A stretch of 64,000 bases of DNA from Sphaerosporella brunnea (Eukaryota; Ascomycota; Pezizomycetes; Pezizales; Pyronemataceae): assembly GCA_008704415.1 (NCBI GenBank), contig VXIS01000254.1, forward strand, positions 1 through 64,000. The letters run 5' to 3'. Below, piece after piece: positions 20,337 to 31,822 of this stretch. Both the position numbers and the translations under genes were made by a program. The number at the start of each line of letters is the position of its first letter. Positions within the stretch are counted from its first letter, which is position 1. The notes under the pieces are model-generated. The model did not search any database. It was not told where the DNA came from and saw only the letters and a program-made list of their open reading frames with translations.

Positions 20337-21867
20337 CGACAGAATCGCAGCCACAAGTAAGTACCCACTCGGTAAGTACTACACGCCCGCTTCGGCGAGC
20401 ATAAAAAAAAAAAAAGCACGCAACGAACAGCGTCCAGCGTTCGCCAGTCGACCAGACCAGCCAATCACTGCCCGCCCCTTCTCGGCCACTCCACAAAACG
20501 GGGCCTTCCTTCCCATCGCCCGCCAGAACCGCGATTCCAGGTTCTATCCGCAACAGAACCAGGTATGTAAGCATACCAGACCGGATCGAAAAGGCGGGGG
20601 GAGGGGGGGGGCTTTCTATATCCAGCGTGAATAGAAAGAAAAGGCCCGGGGGAGCTACAGAACCCCCCCCTCCCCCCCCTTCGCTCCCGCTGAACCAGAA
20701 GAGCAACACCGGCGGGTTGTGGAAGCGACGTCTGGTCTGGTACCAATCCATGATGCGGGGCAACGACAAAGCATTCCTATTCCCTATAGGTTTTGACCGC
20801 GAGGAGTCCTTTCACACACCTGATATACGACCCCCCCCTATCCCCTATAGACTTCAAGTTTTGACGAAAGTGAAAGGAAAGTGGGTCCTTCTATTGGCGT
20901 TCTGTTGCTGTAACTATATATATAGAGCGACGGGAAGGGCCCCCAAATACTCACCAGATCCCGTCATGCCACAACTCTGGATATATATATATATACTTGC
21001 TATCGATATATCCCATATCTCTCCCCGCCGCCATGTGCATCACCTCAAGTCTCAAGAAAGAGTGTTGTTTCTTCGGAGGGCTCACAAGTGATCACTCGAA
21101 TTACGCGCCTTACAATTCTTCTCCGCTTTCAAAAAAAAAATTCAACACGAAACACCCAACCTGCCGCCCAAAAGCCCTCAAAAGCCCGCCCACCCAGCAC
21201 ATAGACAATGATCAACGAGCAATAATCAAAAAGCAATAAGCAATATCCAACAGACAACAGACAATACGCAATACGCAATACGCAACTACAGAAAAAAAAA
21301 TATAGTACTAGAATTATAAAAAACAAAACAAAAACAAAAAGCCCAAGAACAACCCATCGATTCCAAACCCAAAAAGTTCCAAAAACCCCGGCTAGCCAAA
21401 AATCCAAAATCCCAAAGTCCCAAAGTCCAGATCCACCAACACCGCCCAAACCAAAAAAGCCTAACACCAGCAGATACCTCCCCGGCCCCCGCCAAAAAAG
21501 AAAAGAAAAAAAAAAGCCGCCGCAGAATAAAGGAACAAAAAGCGTAATTGATGGGGGCACATTTACAAAAGATATGTGGGGAGGAGGTATTCACAAACCA
21601 AACCAAAACCCAGGAATAGATGCGCCACGCTCACGCCACGCCGCAATACAGGACCGTAACACCGTGTTTTTTTCCATCAAGCAAGAAAGCCCACCGGCCA
21701 CACTCCAAAGACAAGACAAAGACAAAAGCAAAACAGAATCCAACGCCAGCCAAACGACGCAAAAGCAAATGAAATGAAGGGAGAATGAAGAATGAAGAAC
21801 GCCATACCCATGCCCGAGATAGCAACCAAGCCATAACCTCCCCCTCCTCCTACCGACAATCTCCACC
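18689..21867. other. Long intergenic region, no gene supported
   Basis: It holds a (CAA)n microsatellite at about 20305-20336, an A13 run near 20401, G-rich and C-rich runs at 20590-20690, and AT-rich A/C-skewed DNA from 21120 to 21780 downstream of the next gene. A minus-strand frame at 19274-19636 reads partly protein-like (PIDASRYLAIGSN...LLDSWATLEAGG), but I do not recognise it; it could be old transposon coding DNA. The frame at 20200-20769 is made from the microsatellite and homopolymers. Confidence 0.45.
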
Positions 21868-24205
21868 CTAAAACCTCGGTCCCTCCACATGTCCCTTCTG
21901 CGCGGTTCCTCCAACTGCGCCCTCCAAAATAATCTTATTCCACATGCGCTGGCGTTCATCCCTATCCCCGCGCTTCTTCAATAGCGCATCGACGCTCATC
22001 TGAATAGCCTGAACCTGATCCTGCATGCCAATATCCTGCGTCTTTCTCTCGACCAGCAACGGCTGTGCGACCCTCCTTCTCAAATTATCAAGCTCGCTCG
22101 TCATGCGTCCCAGCTCCAGCAGCGTAACCTCGACGTAGCCCCTCGCCTTATCGTGGTAGATATTGATTTCCCTCAATAGGCGTTCATTCTCTTTGAAGTT
22201 CTGTCGTTTCAGGGCCGAGTGTGTACTTATCCTAGCCCAAAGCGACGACATCGCCTCTGCCTCGCCGCGGCGGATGTCGGCGAATTCGCGCACGATTTCG
22301 GTTCGGATGGGCCCGTTTTGTTGCGATAGACCCATGAGACCTGCTTGTATTATGGTGCCGTGGGCGATGAGCAGCCGCAGGTTGGTCTCGAGAACTTCCA
22401 CCGCCGTATCAAATGTCTGTGCGAGCCGCGCCCGTGCCATCGTCGCGGATGAAGAGACTACACGTGAGAGCGGCCAGGGCAAAGGGATGCGCTGGAAAAA
22501 AGTGTTTGGGCCGTCTATTCGCTCCATTTGAAGCTGTGTTAATTCACGAAGGGCGTATTGGTTGACCGACAGCAGTCTATTTTTTCCCATCAGCGATGGT
22601 TAAACGAGGGGAGGAAGGGGAAATTACTCGTCCAACACGCCGCCGACTTTCGCAGAAAACTCTAATAGTCCTACAACATTATCTCGCGCGTCGATCGCGA
22701 ATTGCTCCAATCGCGCGCTGAGCGTTTCTCGGCAGTTGAGGTCCGAGTATTTTACGACCGTGCTCAAATCGGCGACCGCCATTTCGCTCTGCTTCAGCGA
22801 ACGTGCCAGCTCCGAGCCGCCGGCGGCTGAGTCTACCACCCGCTCAAAAGATGCTTCTATGTTCATGAGCGTGGGAAAGTCGATGTTTCCGCCGAATGTT
22901 GAGTTTCCGGTCGGAACCGGGGCCTTTGAGCCTGTGATTAATGATGCACCCAAGGACACAAGCACGGGAATAATCATGACCAGAACAAAAGTGACAACTG
23001 GCTTTTTGAGACTCCGGGCAAAGGCATCGATTTGTGAGTGGAATTCTTTGTAATAGACGGTCGATAGGGACTCTTCTTTCTCTGTAGGGGTCAATGATAC
23101 AGCCGAGGAGACGATATCATGATGGCGGATGCGGCTATCGGGAAGTGGGACTAACGAAAAGCAAAGGGCTCAGTTAAGGGAAGGAAAAAAGGAAGGGGTT
23201 ACAAGAAGGTGGAAAATTTCAGTTTCCAAAGGAAGCGACAATGGGAAGTTGCATACCATAGTTCCAACCCATCTGTTGTCGCTGGCGCGATAAGTCGCTC
23301 ATCCGTAATATATCCCCCGATTGCGACGTCGCCGTTCCGTCCGATCCATACGTATTCGATAATACCAAACTCCCACCAAATATTCGCGACGAGCTTCCAT
23401 CCTCCTCGTCCTCCATTTCCGGTGCCGCACTCATCCGCCGTAACGGTGGTGGTGCAGAGCCCGAGTTGTAGTCGCGAATGAAGCTCGGAGTGATAGGCTT
23501 CGATAAGCCTGCATTCGGCTGGAAACCTGCATTCTGTGGCGTCGCCCGACGCTTAGTCGATGAGTGCGGGCCCTCGCTTCCAATATAACTTGTGATCATG
23601 TCGTACGCCGACATGACTGAACGCGCACCTGTGCTCGGCGTGCGACGATGATGCGGAGCATTCAGGCTCTGTTCGGTCAGCGGACTCAGCGGCGGCGGCG
23701 GCCGCATTGTTTCCTCTGGAGAATTACTCCTACTCCTGTCGATCTCGAATGGTTCTGGCGACGGTGTGCGCCCAACCGCAGGTGAGGACTCCCTCGTACC
23801 AGGGCCACCCATGTCGCGATCAGGTGTCGCGCGGTTAGATCCTGGCGGGGGCAGCCGCGGGAAGTCGGGCTCCGGCGACAGTGAAAGGCGGAGTCTACGG
23901 TGGGCCAGCTCTGAGCCTGTGGGCGGTGGCAGGCGCACAGGCGATGGCGATAATCGCAAGTGTTCGCGGGAGCGGCTGCCGCTGCCGATAGGGGTCGGCG
24001 TCGAGCTCCAGCCGTGACGACTGCGCTCAGCGGGCGAGTCCCCTCCGGTCTCGGAAGCGAAGGATGGCGGCGGAGTGGGAAGGTGCATGGCCGATGAGCG
24101 GGAAGGCTGTTTTTGCGGGGTTTGCATGGCGATGAGGTGGTGGTGGTGGTGGTGGAGGTGCGGTTGCGGTGGTGATTGCAGTTCGAGTGAGGTGCGCGAC
24201 CGCAT
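21868..24205 (-). CDS. Unrecognised Ser/Pro-rich membrane protein with coiled-coil C-terminus (726 aa, three exons)
   Basis: Three exons on the minus strand: 24205-23257, 23150-22628 and 22576-21868. Introns of 106 and 51 nt have GT-AG ends, and the summed CDS (2,181 nt) stays in frame. Residues 1-300 are Pro/Ser/Arg-rich with many SP sites; an acidic patch (EMEDEEDGSSS) precedes the first junction. One strong hydrophobic span (PVVTFVLVMIIPVLVSLGAS) lies near residue 370. About 300 mostly helical, charged residues follow, with ISTHSALKRQNFKENERLLREI-type heptads (runs split), likely a coiled coil. No signal peptide. The ATG at 24205 is the first in frame; a second at MQTPQK is possible. I do not recognise the family. 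The plan (disordered tail, one span, long coiled coil) suits a tethering or scaffolding protein, but that is inference. Confidence 0.7.
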
Positions 24206-24545
24206 GTCGAGCTCTAACGGTGCTGGCGGTCGCGGTCGCGGGGGGCGACGCGGGGTCTCGGCAGAGATATGGGGGTCGGAGAGCGATGGTTGGTGCAGGT
24301 GGAGCCGCTGTGGATCGCGATAGTTAGAGGCTTCGGTACATGCAAGACTGAGATTGCTGTTGCGGTCGGGGTGGAAGTCGTTGTCGCAGTGGTGGTGGTG
24401 GTGGTGGTGGAGGGTGCGGGTGGTTGTGAGGGGGTAGCATAGTGGCTGGGGGCATGCGTGGGCGAAGGTTGTTTCATAAACCCCGCAACTGGTCGAGCTC
24501 TGGGGGTGGTGGTGGTGGTGGTGGTGGTTGTGGTGGTGGTGGTGG
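24136..24545 (+). repeat. Cluster of (GGT)n/(TGG)n microsatellites
   Basis: Four GGT/TGG tracts occur at about 24136-24155, 24391-24412, 24503-24528 and 24528-24545. The first falls within the start of the CDS and encodes a His run; the others are upstream. They generate several meaningless open frames. Confidence 0.8.
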
Positions 24546-24681
24546 TCGAGCTGCAGCTGCTATCGGATCGGAGTCAGTCCAGCCCATCCACTGCGCCCCG
24601 CAGCGGGAGCTGATTGGCTGCTTTCTCAGCAGCGCTAGGCTGCAACGGGTATTTTTCCGCTTTTGGGGGGTGTTTTCTTTT

Positions 24682-25269
24682 TTAGGAAAGGACAGGAGAG
24701 CTCTCTTTCGAGCAACGTTTCTCTTTTGTTGAGAGATCAATGCTTCTCTTTTTTTTTGCTCTGCAGCGGCGGGGATCAGATGAAGCTAGGAAGGAGATCG
24801 GACCCACCTCGTTGCTGTTGTCGTTGCTTGGTGTTGCTGATTCTGCTGCGTCTGCCGCTGCTGTTGGGGAAAAAGACGTTAACGCTGTTGCTGTCGCTGT
24901 TGTCCCGCCCTGCTGTGCATTTGCTGTGCGAAGAACTTTTCTTGCGTGCAGGTCTGGGAAGGAGGAGGCGGCGGAGGCGGAAGAGGAAGAGGAAGAGGAA
25001 GAGGAAGAGGCGGAGGCTTCAGGCGGAGGCGAAAGCAGAGAAAGCAGAGCACAAAATGCGGCAGAGACTTTGGATTGGAAGGAGGAGGAGGAACAGCAGT
25101 AGAAGAAGGCATGCGTAGCGAGGAGCAGTATTATTCTATGCAATCCAGTGAGAACAAAGAGAAACAACACCACTTGCCATAGCATTCGGATGCCTTCTTC
25201 GCACCGCTCAGCGTCGTCCAGTATCATCGAAAGCGATTCCATCGCAGAGGAGCCAGCGCCGCCGTTCAT
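24682..25269 (-). CDS. Possible small membrane protein with low-complexity tail (195 aa)
   Basis: Frame from an ATG (MNGGAGSSAMES) with an acidic helical N-terminus (MILDDAERCEEGIRMLW), a hydrophobic stretch VVLFLFVLTGLHRIILLLATHAFF near residues 30-55, a Ser run produced by a (GAG)n-like tract, and an Ala/Ser/Lys tail. Complexity drops sharply after the hydrophobic span, so only the first 60 residues look protein-like; an unseen splice could replace the rest. No family recognised. Confidence 0.3.
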   Translation of the reverse strand: MNGGAGSSAMESLSMILDDAERCEEGIRMLWQVVLFLFVLTGLHRIILLLATHAFFYCCSSSSFQSKVSAAFCALLSLLSPPPEASASSSSSSSSSSASAASSFPDLHARKVLRTANAQQGGTTATATALTSFSPTAAADAAESATPSNDNSNEVGPISFLASSDPRRCRAKKKRSIDLSTKEKRCSKESSPVLS

Positions 25270-25275
25270 CAGCAA

Positions 25276-28099
25276 GCAGCAGCAGCACGGCCTAAAGAAA
25301 CCATAAAATAAAAAAACATAAAAAAACGGAGCCGATCAATATTGCGTTGTGGTCTGTGCTGTGCGTTGAGCGCGATCCCGGGGGGTGGGGTATTACTCGA
25401 CAGTTGGCGGCACTAATGCTGCTCTGTCGGCAAGGGCAAGGGGACAACGAATCGCAACGTACCTGCAGAGCGAGGTGGGGGTGAGCTGGGAGTGGTTCGC
25501 GAGCGAGGAGCAGGAGGATCGTGGCAAACAGGAATTCGAAAGAGGATAGGGGATCCGGAGAGAACAGGCGGGAGGCGCCAGTTGGGCGAGCGTCTTCCTT
25601 TTTGTCGAGCTCGAAAATCCTCACAGCTTCGTTCTGGCTGGCTGGTTGTCTGGATGACAACTCCCACCCGTCACGAGCGGGGGCGTTTGCGGCGACAGCT
25701 GCCCACTTTTTTTTCCACCGTCCTGCGCATGCCGGCAGGGAGACGAGGGTGACTTGTCAAGTCCCCTCTATGCATATGACTGAACGGTACATTTTTGCAG
25801 CAGCAGTGCGAGGCAGCAGAAAGCCAAAAAACAAAAAAGAAAAAAAAAAACTCATCGAGAGAGAGGAGGAGACTGCTCGCGGAACAAATCGGGCGGGCAA
25901 TTGCAGCAGATGTCCACGTGACGGATATGTATCGAGGATCCAGATTCCATTTCCTCAGATACTGCTGCCCCTCCAAATGTTTGATGCGGAGGCACAAAAA
26001 AAAGCAGACACAAGACGGAACAGATGGCTTGCGTGAAGGGAAGGGAGCCTGCATTAGCGGATGATGACTCCATTGCGAACAGTGCTTTTGCCCCGCGCGA
26101 AGCGAACCCGTTCAAGCCCGCAGCAACAGAACACACACAACACGCCTGAGATCCTCGGATCCGGATCCTCAAACATCTCCCCCTCTCACCCTCTCCCCCT
26201 CCCTCTCCCCCTCTCACCCCCGACGTTGACAACGTTAACGCGCGCGAGGCCAGCAACAAAGAATCGCCTCCAAGTGCTGGCTGTGGCTTTCGCTTTCTTT
26301 CTGACGTCAACCACCCGATCCCTATCTATCTGTTTCCCACGCGCATGGAAACAGCCCGGGGAGGGGCATTCAAGATCTTGTCACACACACCACCACCACC
26401 CCCGTTCATCGGATCTCGTTCTCGTCAGCAACGGGGCCTCGTGATCAGCCGGTGGAACCAGGCGACCAGCATTTAAAGGGATGGAAGAACTCGCTACTTC
26501 CTATACCTCACAGTCACAAATGTCACAAGCAGGGCTGTTTCAACGTCTGCTGCCCATGATGACGGGAATATTAATGGTGACGCGCATGGGAGGAGTGATG
26601 ATCTGTGATTTAAGCGTGACAGATGCAAGGTGCCGAAACTGCACTTGTCGCTCGCTCGAGTCTGCGTTCTGCACTTTTGGCTCTGGCGCAGCAGGATATG
26701 TTGTTGCTCATGAGGTATCACTCTGAGTGTAGCACTTGCGGTTGAGTACGAGAGATGGGATGCCCCTGGTTACTTCCCGGCCTGGAAACAAACACAAGGT
26801 ACTACGTAGTTTGTCACCAGTGTTGTACATAAGTAAGTGCGTGTAACTGGAGGCTGCGAGCGATAACGTAACCTTGGCTTTCTGAGTACAGTACGGTGAG
26901 AGCGCGGCGTACATAGGCAGCGACCTTTGCCTGTCCCTAAGCGTTGCCGAAAGGAAGCAATACTAGACTGCCCAGTTTGCTGCCAATGGCTCAAACGAGC
27001 GCAGGTTTCAGCAACAACTTGAAGCCGAGAGCGCTGGTCAGTGATAGTGAGTTTGAGATTGCTAAAGGCCGCTGCACTCATGGCTGGAACAGGTAGCAAG
27101 GGCCATCTTAGCAAGCTGCGGGAGGCGCTTCTCTTGATAATCCAGAAGAGATATGTTTGGTAAAACCCTAACGTGGCTGGCCTAGGCTCTTCGGGGATTG
27201 ATATTTCGCAAACTGCGCCGCCACAACCAGGTGGCTAGCCAGCCACAGCAACAATACGGTTATCGCCTTCGTTCCCAGTCCGCATGCCCCCCCCCCCACC
27301 CCAAAAGAATGCGGCAGCGCCCCTCGCACCGTAGAGACTCACAGAAGGGGCCTGTATGGGGTCTTTTACATAAGAAGGCCCTTTTCAATTGAGTCTTTGG
27401 GTCGGCGGATCTCTGAAATGAAAAATGGTGATGATGGGGGACAAAAGAAATGAGCTCACATCAACACTCGCCGGCCACAGTCCACAGCAGGAACCATCTC
27501 GGTGTTGAGATTACAGGTTTGAAAGTCTGTGATGTCGGTTACTTTGCACGTTCGCCGCCGTGCCACATCCTGCGAAAAGGCGCTTGTATGGTTTGTCACC
27601 AAAGTCTGTGCTGTTGCTTCAGTTGCAAGGCCGGCTGCATACAAGTATTCGGTGCTCGAGCAAATCTTCAGGCTATTCGGGGACCCTTCAATGGCCTGGG
27701 CTGTCCCAGGCTGCAACATTACCGTCTTTTACAATCGCCATTCTTTGCTGCCTGTCTCCACACATACAAGTATCTACCCGTGATAACTCCCACCCTCAAA
27801 CTTCCCCTTAGAAGCCTCACTATTCCCACCACAACGAACCCCAGTTCTTTTCCCTCCTACCTGCTAATGACAGCTCACAGAAAGAAAAAAAAACGAAACC
27901 GAGAAAAGAGGGGCGGGGATTCCGCTTTCACAGACTGGTATTTGGGAAGTAGCTTCCTAGTTATGTAGAAACAGACCCGTTCGGACACCGATGAGATTAC
28001 TTTGTGAGAATACTAGTGGTGGTGTCAGAGCAGGGGACAGAGTTTATCGTGGGATGCTTACACTCTTGGAAATTCAACTCCGTACCCCTTTGTCTTGTC
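25276..28099. other. Intergenic, no gene supported
   Basis: Mixed-composition DNA with C/T-rich runs near 26170-26220, a C10 run near 27290 and A-rich runs near 25836 and 27880. Frames on both strands are short and lack domains, including the 172-residue plus frame at 27450. Confidence 0.4.
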
Positions 28100-30960
28100 C
28101 TGTCTAGGTATATCCGAGAACTGGCGAAATCAGTTTAGGGTCCGGTTTTTCGATAGTTGCACGGTGTTCCGGTGGCCGTTCGCAGCAGCCTGGTGGAGAG
28201 CTGTGTCGTTATGGTTCTTCGTAGACTCGCTGTTGGCGCCCTTTTCGAGAAGTAGACGCACCATGGATTCATGGCCGTTTGTGGCCGCCAGGTGGAGAGC
28301 TGTGTTGCCGGACGATTCTGAGACCCGATGTTGACGTCCCTGTCGAGAAGCAGCTCCACAAGGGCTTTATGGTTGTTGTTCGCAGCAGCCAGATGGAAAG
28401 CTGTGTTTCCAGTACGATTCTTAGATTTGATGTTGGCGGCCCTCTTGAGAAGTAGCCGCACTGTGGCCTCATGAGCTGGATTGAGTGCTGTTTCGCTAGA
28501 GCTCTGTGTAGAATCCATGTCGGCGCCCCTCTTGAGAAGTAGCCGCGCTGTGGCGTCCGCAGTCGTTAGATGGAGAGCTGTGTTGCCCTCCGCATCCAAA
28601 TACTTGGTGCTGGCACCGCTGCTCAAGAAGTACCGACAACAACTTTTGGTGATAAGGCCCTAGGTCGGACAAGTTTGCTACGGCTTCCCTTTCTTTAGCC
28701 AAAAGTTTCAATAACCGTTCCACTGCGTCGAGGTCGTATGTTTTGATGGATAGTTCCAAAGCTTGGCGGAGCGTCTGGATTACGTTTTCTCTATCGCGCC
28801 CCGCCTTACGGGCTCCGAGATCCTTTGAACGTGCGTAGTCGTTGAGATCCATCGCGTATCCAAACAGATGGCGACTATCCAAGAAAGCTATGAGCCGTCC
28901 GTGGACCAGGTTGCTCCCTGTTGGCTCTGGAGCTCCTGGATCATGTGATTCACGAAACCGATATACCGAGTACAAGTCGAGACGATGCATTTCGGCCTCG
29001 TCTCTTTCTCAGACATGAACTGAAATGATGCTGCCAACTGGCGCGAATGCTCTCTGACAGTCTGGTGTATGAATTGGACGGTGCCATTCTTGACCTCGAG
29101 TAAACCCCCCAGAGAGAGCTGTCAGTCCGCGCTCACGATGCGCTGGGATTTGAAGTCGATTATTGTTGAGTTCGGCCAGGGTTAAAGGATCTGCGCTCGG
29201 ATCTACTGCAACGACTCCCCAGATCTCAGCCAGGGTCAACGCTCGTGTGGAACACATGGCCTACTGAAGGAGACGTGTTGACGTCAGGGTTTGTCAGTTT
29301 GTCAAGGATTCGATCATATAGCTCGTCCAACCCTAATAGAAGAGAGTGCAACAGACGCTCTATTTCGTTGACAGTGCTCGCTGTATCTTCCAACTCCTTG
29401 AGAATCAGTTTGACCCACAGAAAAACCCTCCTGGAATGCTCGACGATGGATTGGACCAACAGGTTGAAGAGGGATGTCTATAGCCTGGCTAATCCTTTGA
29501 GTTTCGGAAACCACATAACGTCGAATATCGTCTCCAGTCTCATCCTCAAGCTTGATTGAAGGGTGGATCCTGCGTTCAGTCCCAACCACCGCATTCGGTC
29601 GACTGGCGACGATGATTTTGGCAACCATCCTAGGTAGGGTTCACCAAACCGCAGAAACTGGTAAGAAGATCCCAGATTTATCTTCGCTGGGGTTCTTCCG
29701 ACTCGTCCATTGCATCCACCAGGACATACAGGATTGTGCCTGTGGGGGTACTCGTGGGCTTCTGAGCACGCAATTGAACATCGTTTTCAGTATTTCCAAA
29801 TCCTTCATCTTGGAGTCCTCTTCGGTGGAATGGTTGACTTTGAAGCTCGAGTATGCTCGGTGACAACCCTCCCAACGGCGTTTTGAAGCAGTTGGTACAA
29901 AAGCGATCGCAGCATGTAAGCGTGGCCTCGCTGGGCCACTCCTCCCCGATCACTGTGAAAGAAATCGGCGACGACGATTGGTTGCGCCGTGTTTGGATTT
30001 TGTCTTTCTTCCAGACCCTGCCGTATATACTTCATGAGAGTAGATTTTCCACTTGCTGGCTTGCCATGCCACCAAAGAAGGCATGGCGCCTGGAGTTGGT
30101 CCCACTCGGTGAATGTGGGATGATTCCAGATTGTCCTGGTGTTTCGGAGCAACATTGAGCCTTCTGACTTCATAGTCCGGGAAAAGGAAAGCTTTGAGAC
30201 ATTCTAGACTAAGTTAGTACCTCGGTTCTCGTTTTGGAACCTTTGAAAATCGAGAGTGTCTTGATATTCGCTACAACCAAGCATTCTCAAACAGCGGCGT
30301 TCTATGATTCAACACCAATAGCAAATTGCACGTATAGACAAATTGCTACGTACTCCCTGCCTTGCACACACTTTCCACCAACTCCAATACCGCCCCGGAC
30401 GCCACAAAATAAGTGGGTCCGTGTCTAGCAAATTCGCAAATGTCGCTGTGATTGGACTCCACTGCAATGGGGCGTTCGTTTGGTATTTGTGAAGTTGCCG
30501 ATTCTTCATCGACGACCTGGATCCTTATTAATAATCAACCTTCGGAGAGAAAAGAAACCTGAGGGTACGCATACCAAAATCCCCTTCATCGGCCTTCGTT
30601 CGTACATGGAGACGGTTTGGAGATCAACCGCTCGTCTGACAAACAAGGTCGCAATATCTCCAAACTCTCTGGCTTTTGGCCTGAGATCCCACAGCAGGCT
30701 GGTTCTTATGGCTCCTAGCGTGAGTGCGGATGCAATCCTACTGAAGAAAAGTCCCCATGCTGCACTCTCCGATCCCAGATGTGGCGTTCCCATGAAAGTA
30801 ATGCCCTTCGTTGACGCCTTGATGTAGATATTCGCGTTCATGGGCGAGGTCCAGTGCCTAGAAGGTTGTTAACTGAGTTCATGATAAAGCAGATTCAGGC
30901 GGATCAGACCTTCTTACAGACGACGCCGCCTAGAGAATGTCAGATAGAGATGATTGGTAT
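28100..30960 (-). pseudogene. Lipase-like/NACHT/ankyrin NLR pseudogene
   Basis: Read on the minus strand, pieces of one fungal NOD-like receptor appear in order but in changing frames. They are an alpha/beta-hydrolase (lipase-like) segment with HSLGGVVCKK near 30.93 kb and ASTKGITFMGTPHLGS near 30.8 kb; a NACHT P-loop GKPASGKSTLMKYI near 30.06 kb; a Walker B-like YVLVDAMDESEE near 29.7 kb; KIIVASRPNAVVGTER near 29.6 kb; a 'VFLWVKLILKELE' winged-helix-proximal helix near 29.4 kb; and LTLAEIWGVVAVDP near 29.2 kb. Ankyrin repeats (GNTAFHLAAANNNHKALVEL) follow down to 28.1 kb. At least four frame changes fall inside conserved blocks, for example within the ankyrin array near 28.33 kb and right after HER in the hydrolase. 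Introns cannot explain these. Such proteins act in non-self recognition; this copy is dead. Confidence 0.85.
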
Positions 30961-31240
30961 ACCGGTAGTTTTTGTCTGCCGAGCCAGTGCCTCGCGCCGC
31001 ACCTAGATCTTGGCCACTTTTATAATTACCTGACACCTCATCTGGCTCAACAACTGATTGGCATAGTGCCGGATCTCTGAGTCCTGCCCATTTTGAAGCA
31101 TTGTTATACCCATGTTACCAATTCAATCTGTCTTCTGTGGCTTCCAACAAAGTTAATAACTGTAGAATTCTGACCACTGCTATAAGGTTGTTGGAAATCC
31201 ACTTACATCTTCGTGTGAAATTCCTACGTACTTAAATGGG

Positions 31241-31467
31241 GTACCAGAACAATACCAACAAGCAGCCTTTAATCATCACATTGATGACAAGGTCTGGCTC
31301 GATGCTCGTAACTGGAATACTCATCGGCTGGCTAGCAAACTCAACTACAAACGCCACAGACAGTTTCAGGTTACCGAAAAAACCTTAACCAACACTTACC
31401 GTCTTCAACTCTATAAAGACATGCGTATCCACTCTTTCTTCCATGTTATTAAAGCCTACGCTTGATA
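31241..31467 (+). pseudogene. Ty3/gypsy integrase C-terminal relic
   Basis: An open stretch of about 74 codons reads DDKVWLDARNWNTHR, then LASKLNYKRHRQFQV and YRLQLYKDMRIHSFFHVI. These are the conserved words of the gypsy integrase tail (G-D-x-V-W-L, K-L-x-x-(R/K)-x-x-G-P-F-x-V and Y-x-L-x-L-P-x-x-(M/W)-x-I-H-P-V-F-H-V). Diagnostic G and P residues are replaced, and there is no upstream core or LTR. It is a decayed fragment. Confidence 0.7.
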
Positions 31468-31822
31468 ATTTCTACCTGGGACAACTACAGAACCCAAAAC
31501 CCCCTCTAAAGATTAAAGGTAAACCAAAGTAGTTCGTAGATTAGATATTTAAGTTTTAACTTCACAGACGATGGCGTAAGCTTTAGTAAAGTCAACTGGT
31601 TACAATCAACCGAATTGGGAAGCAACTGAGCTGATTGATGGTCTGAAAGCTATTGATTGATGGTCTAAAAGCTATTGAGATCTTCCACAAGACATATTCA
31701 GAAAAGTCAGGGTCCTCCCTAGAGGATGAATGAGCTTTGCTGAAACTCAGGTGTAAGAGAGGGATATTTTCACAGCGCAATGTTGAAACAGGGTTGTGTG
31801 GAGCTACGCTAAACGTTCCCAA

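Noticed and set aside
20200..20769. 189-residue minus-strand frame with long Leu and Gly runs
   Set aside because: It is created by a (CAA)n microsatellite and G/C homopolymers and begins at a non-ATG codon.
24391..24545. Tandem GGT tracts considered as a CRISPR-like or minisatellite array
   Set aside because: Simple trinucleotide repeats without spacers.
24879..25182. Pro/Arg/Glu-rich overlapping frames on both strands
   Set aside because: They translate a (GAG/GCC)-rich simple tract in all frames; none has a domain.
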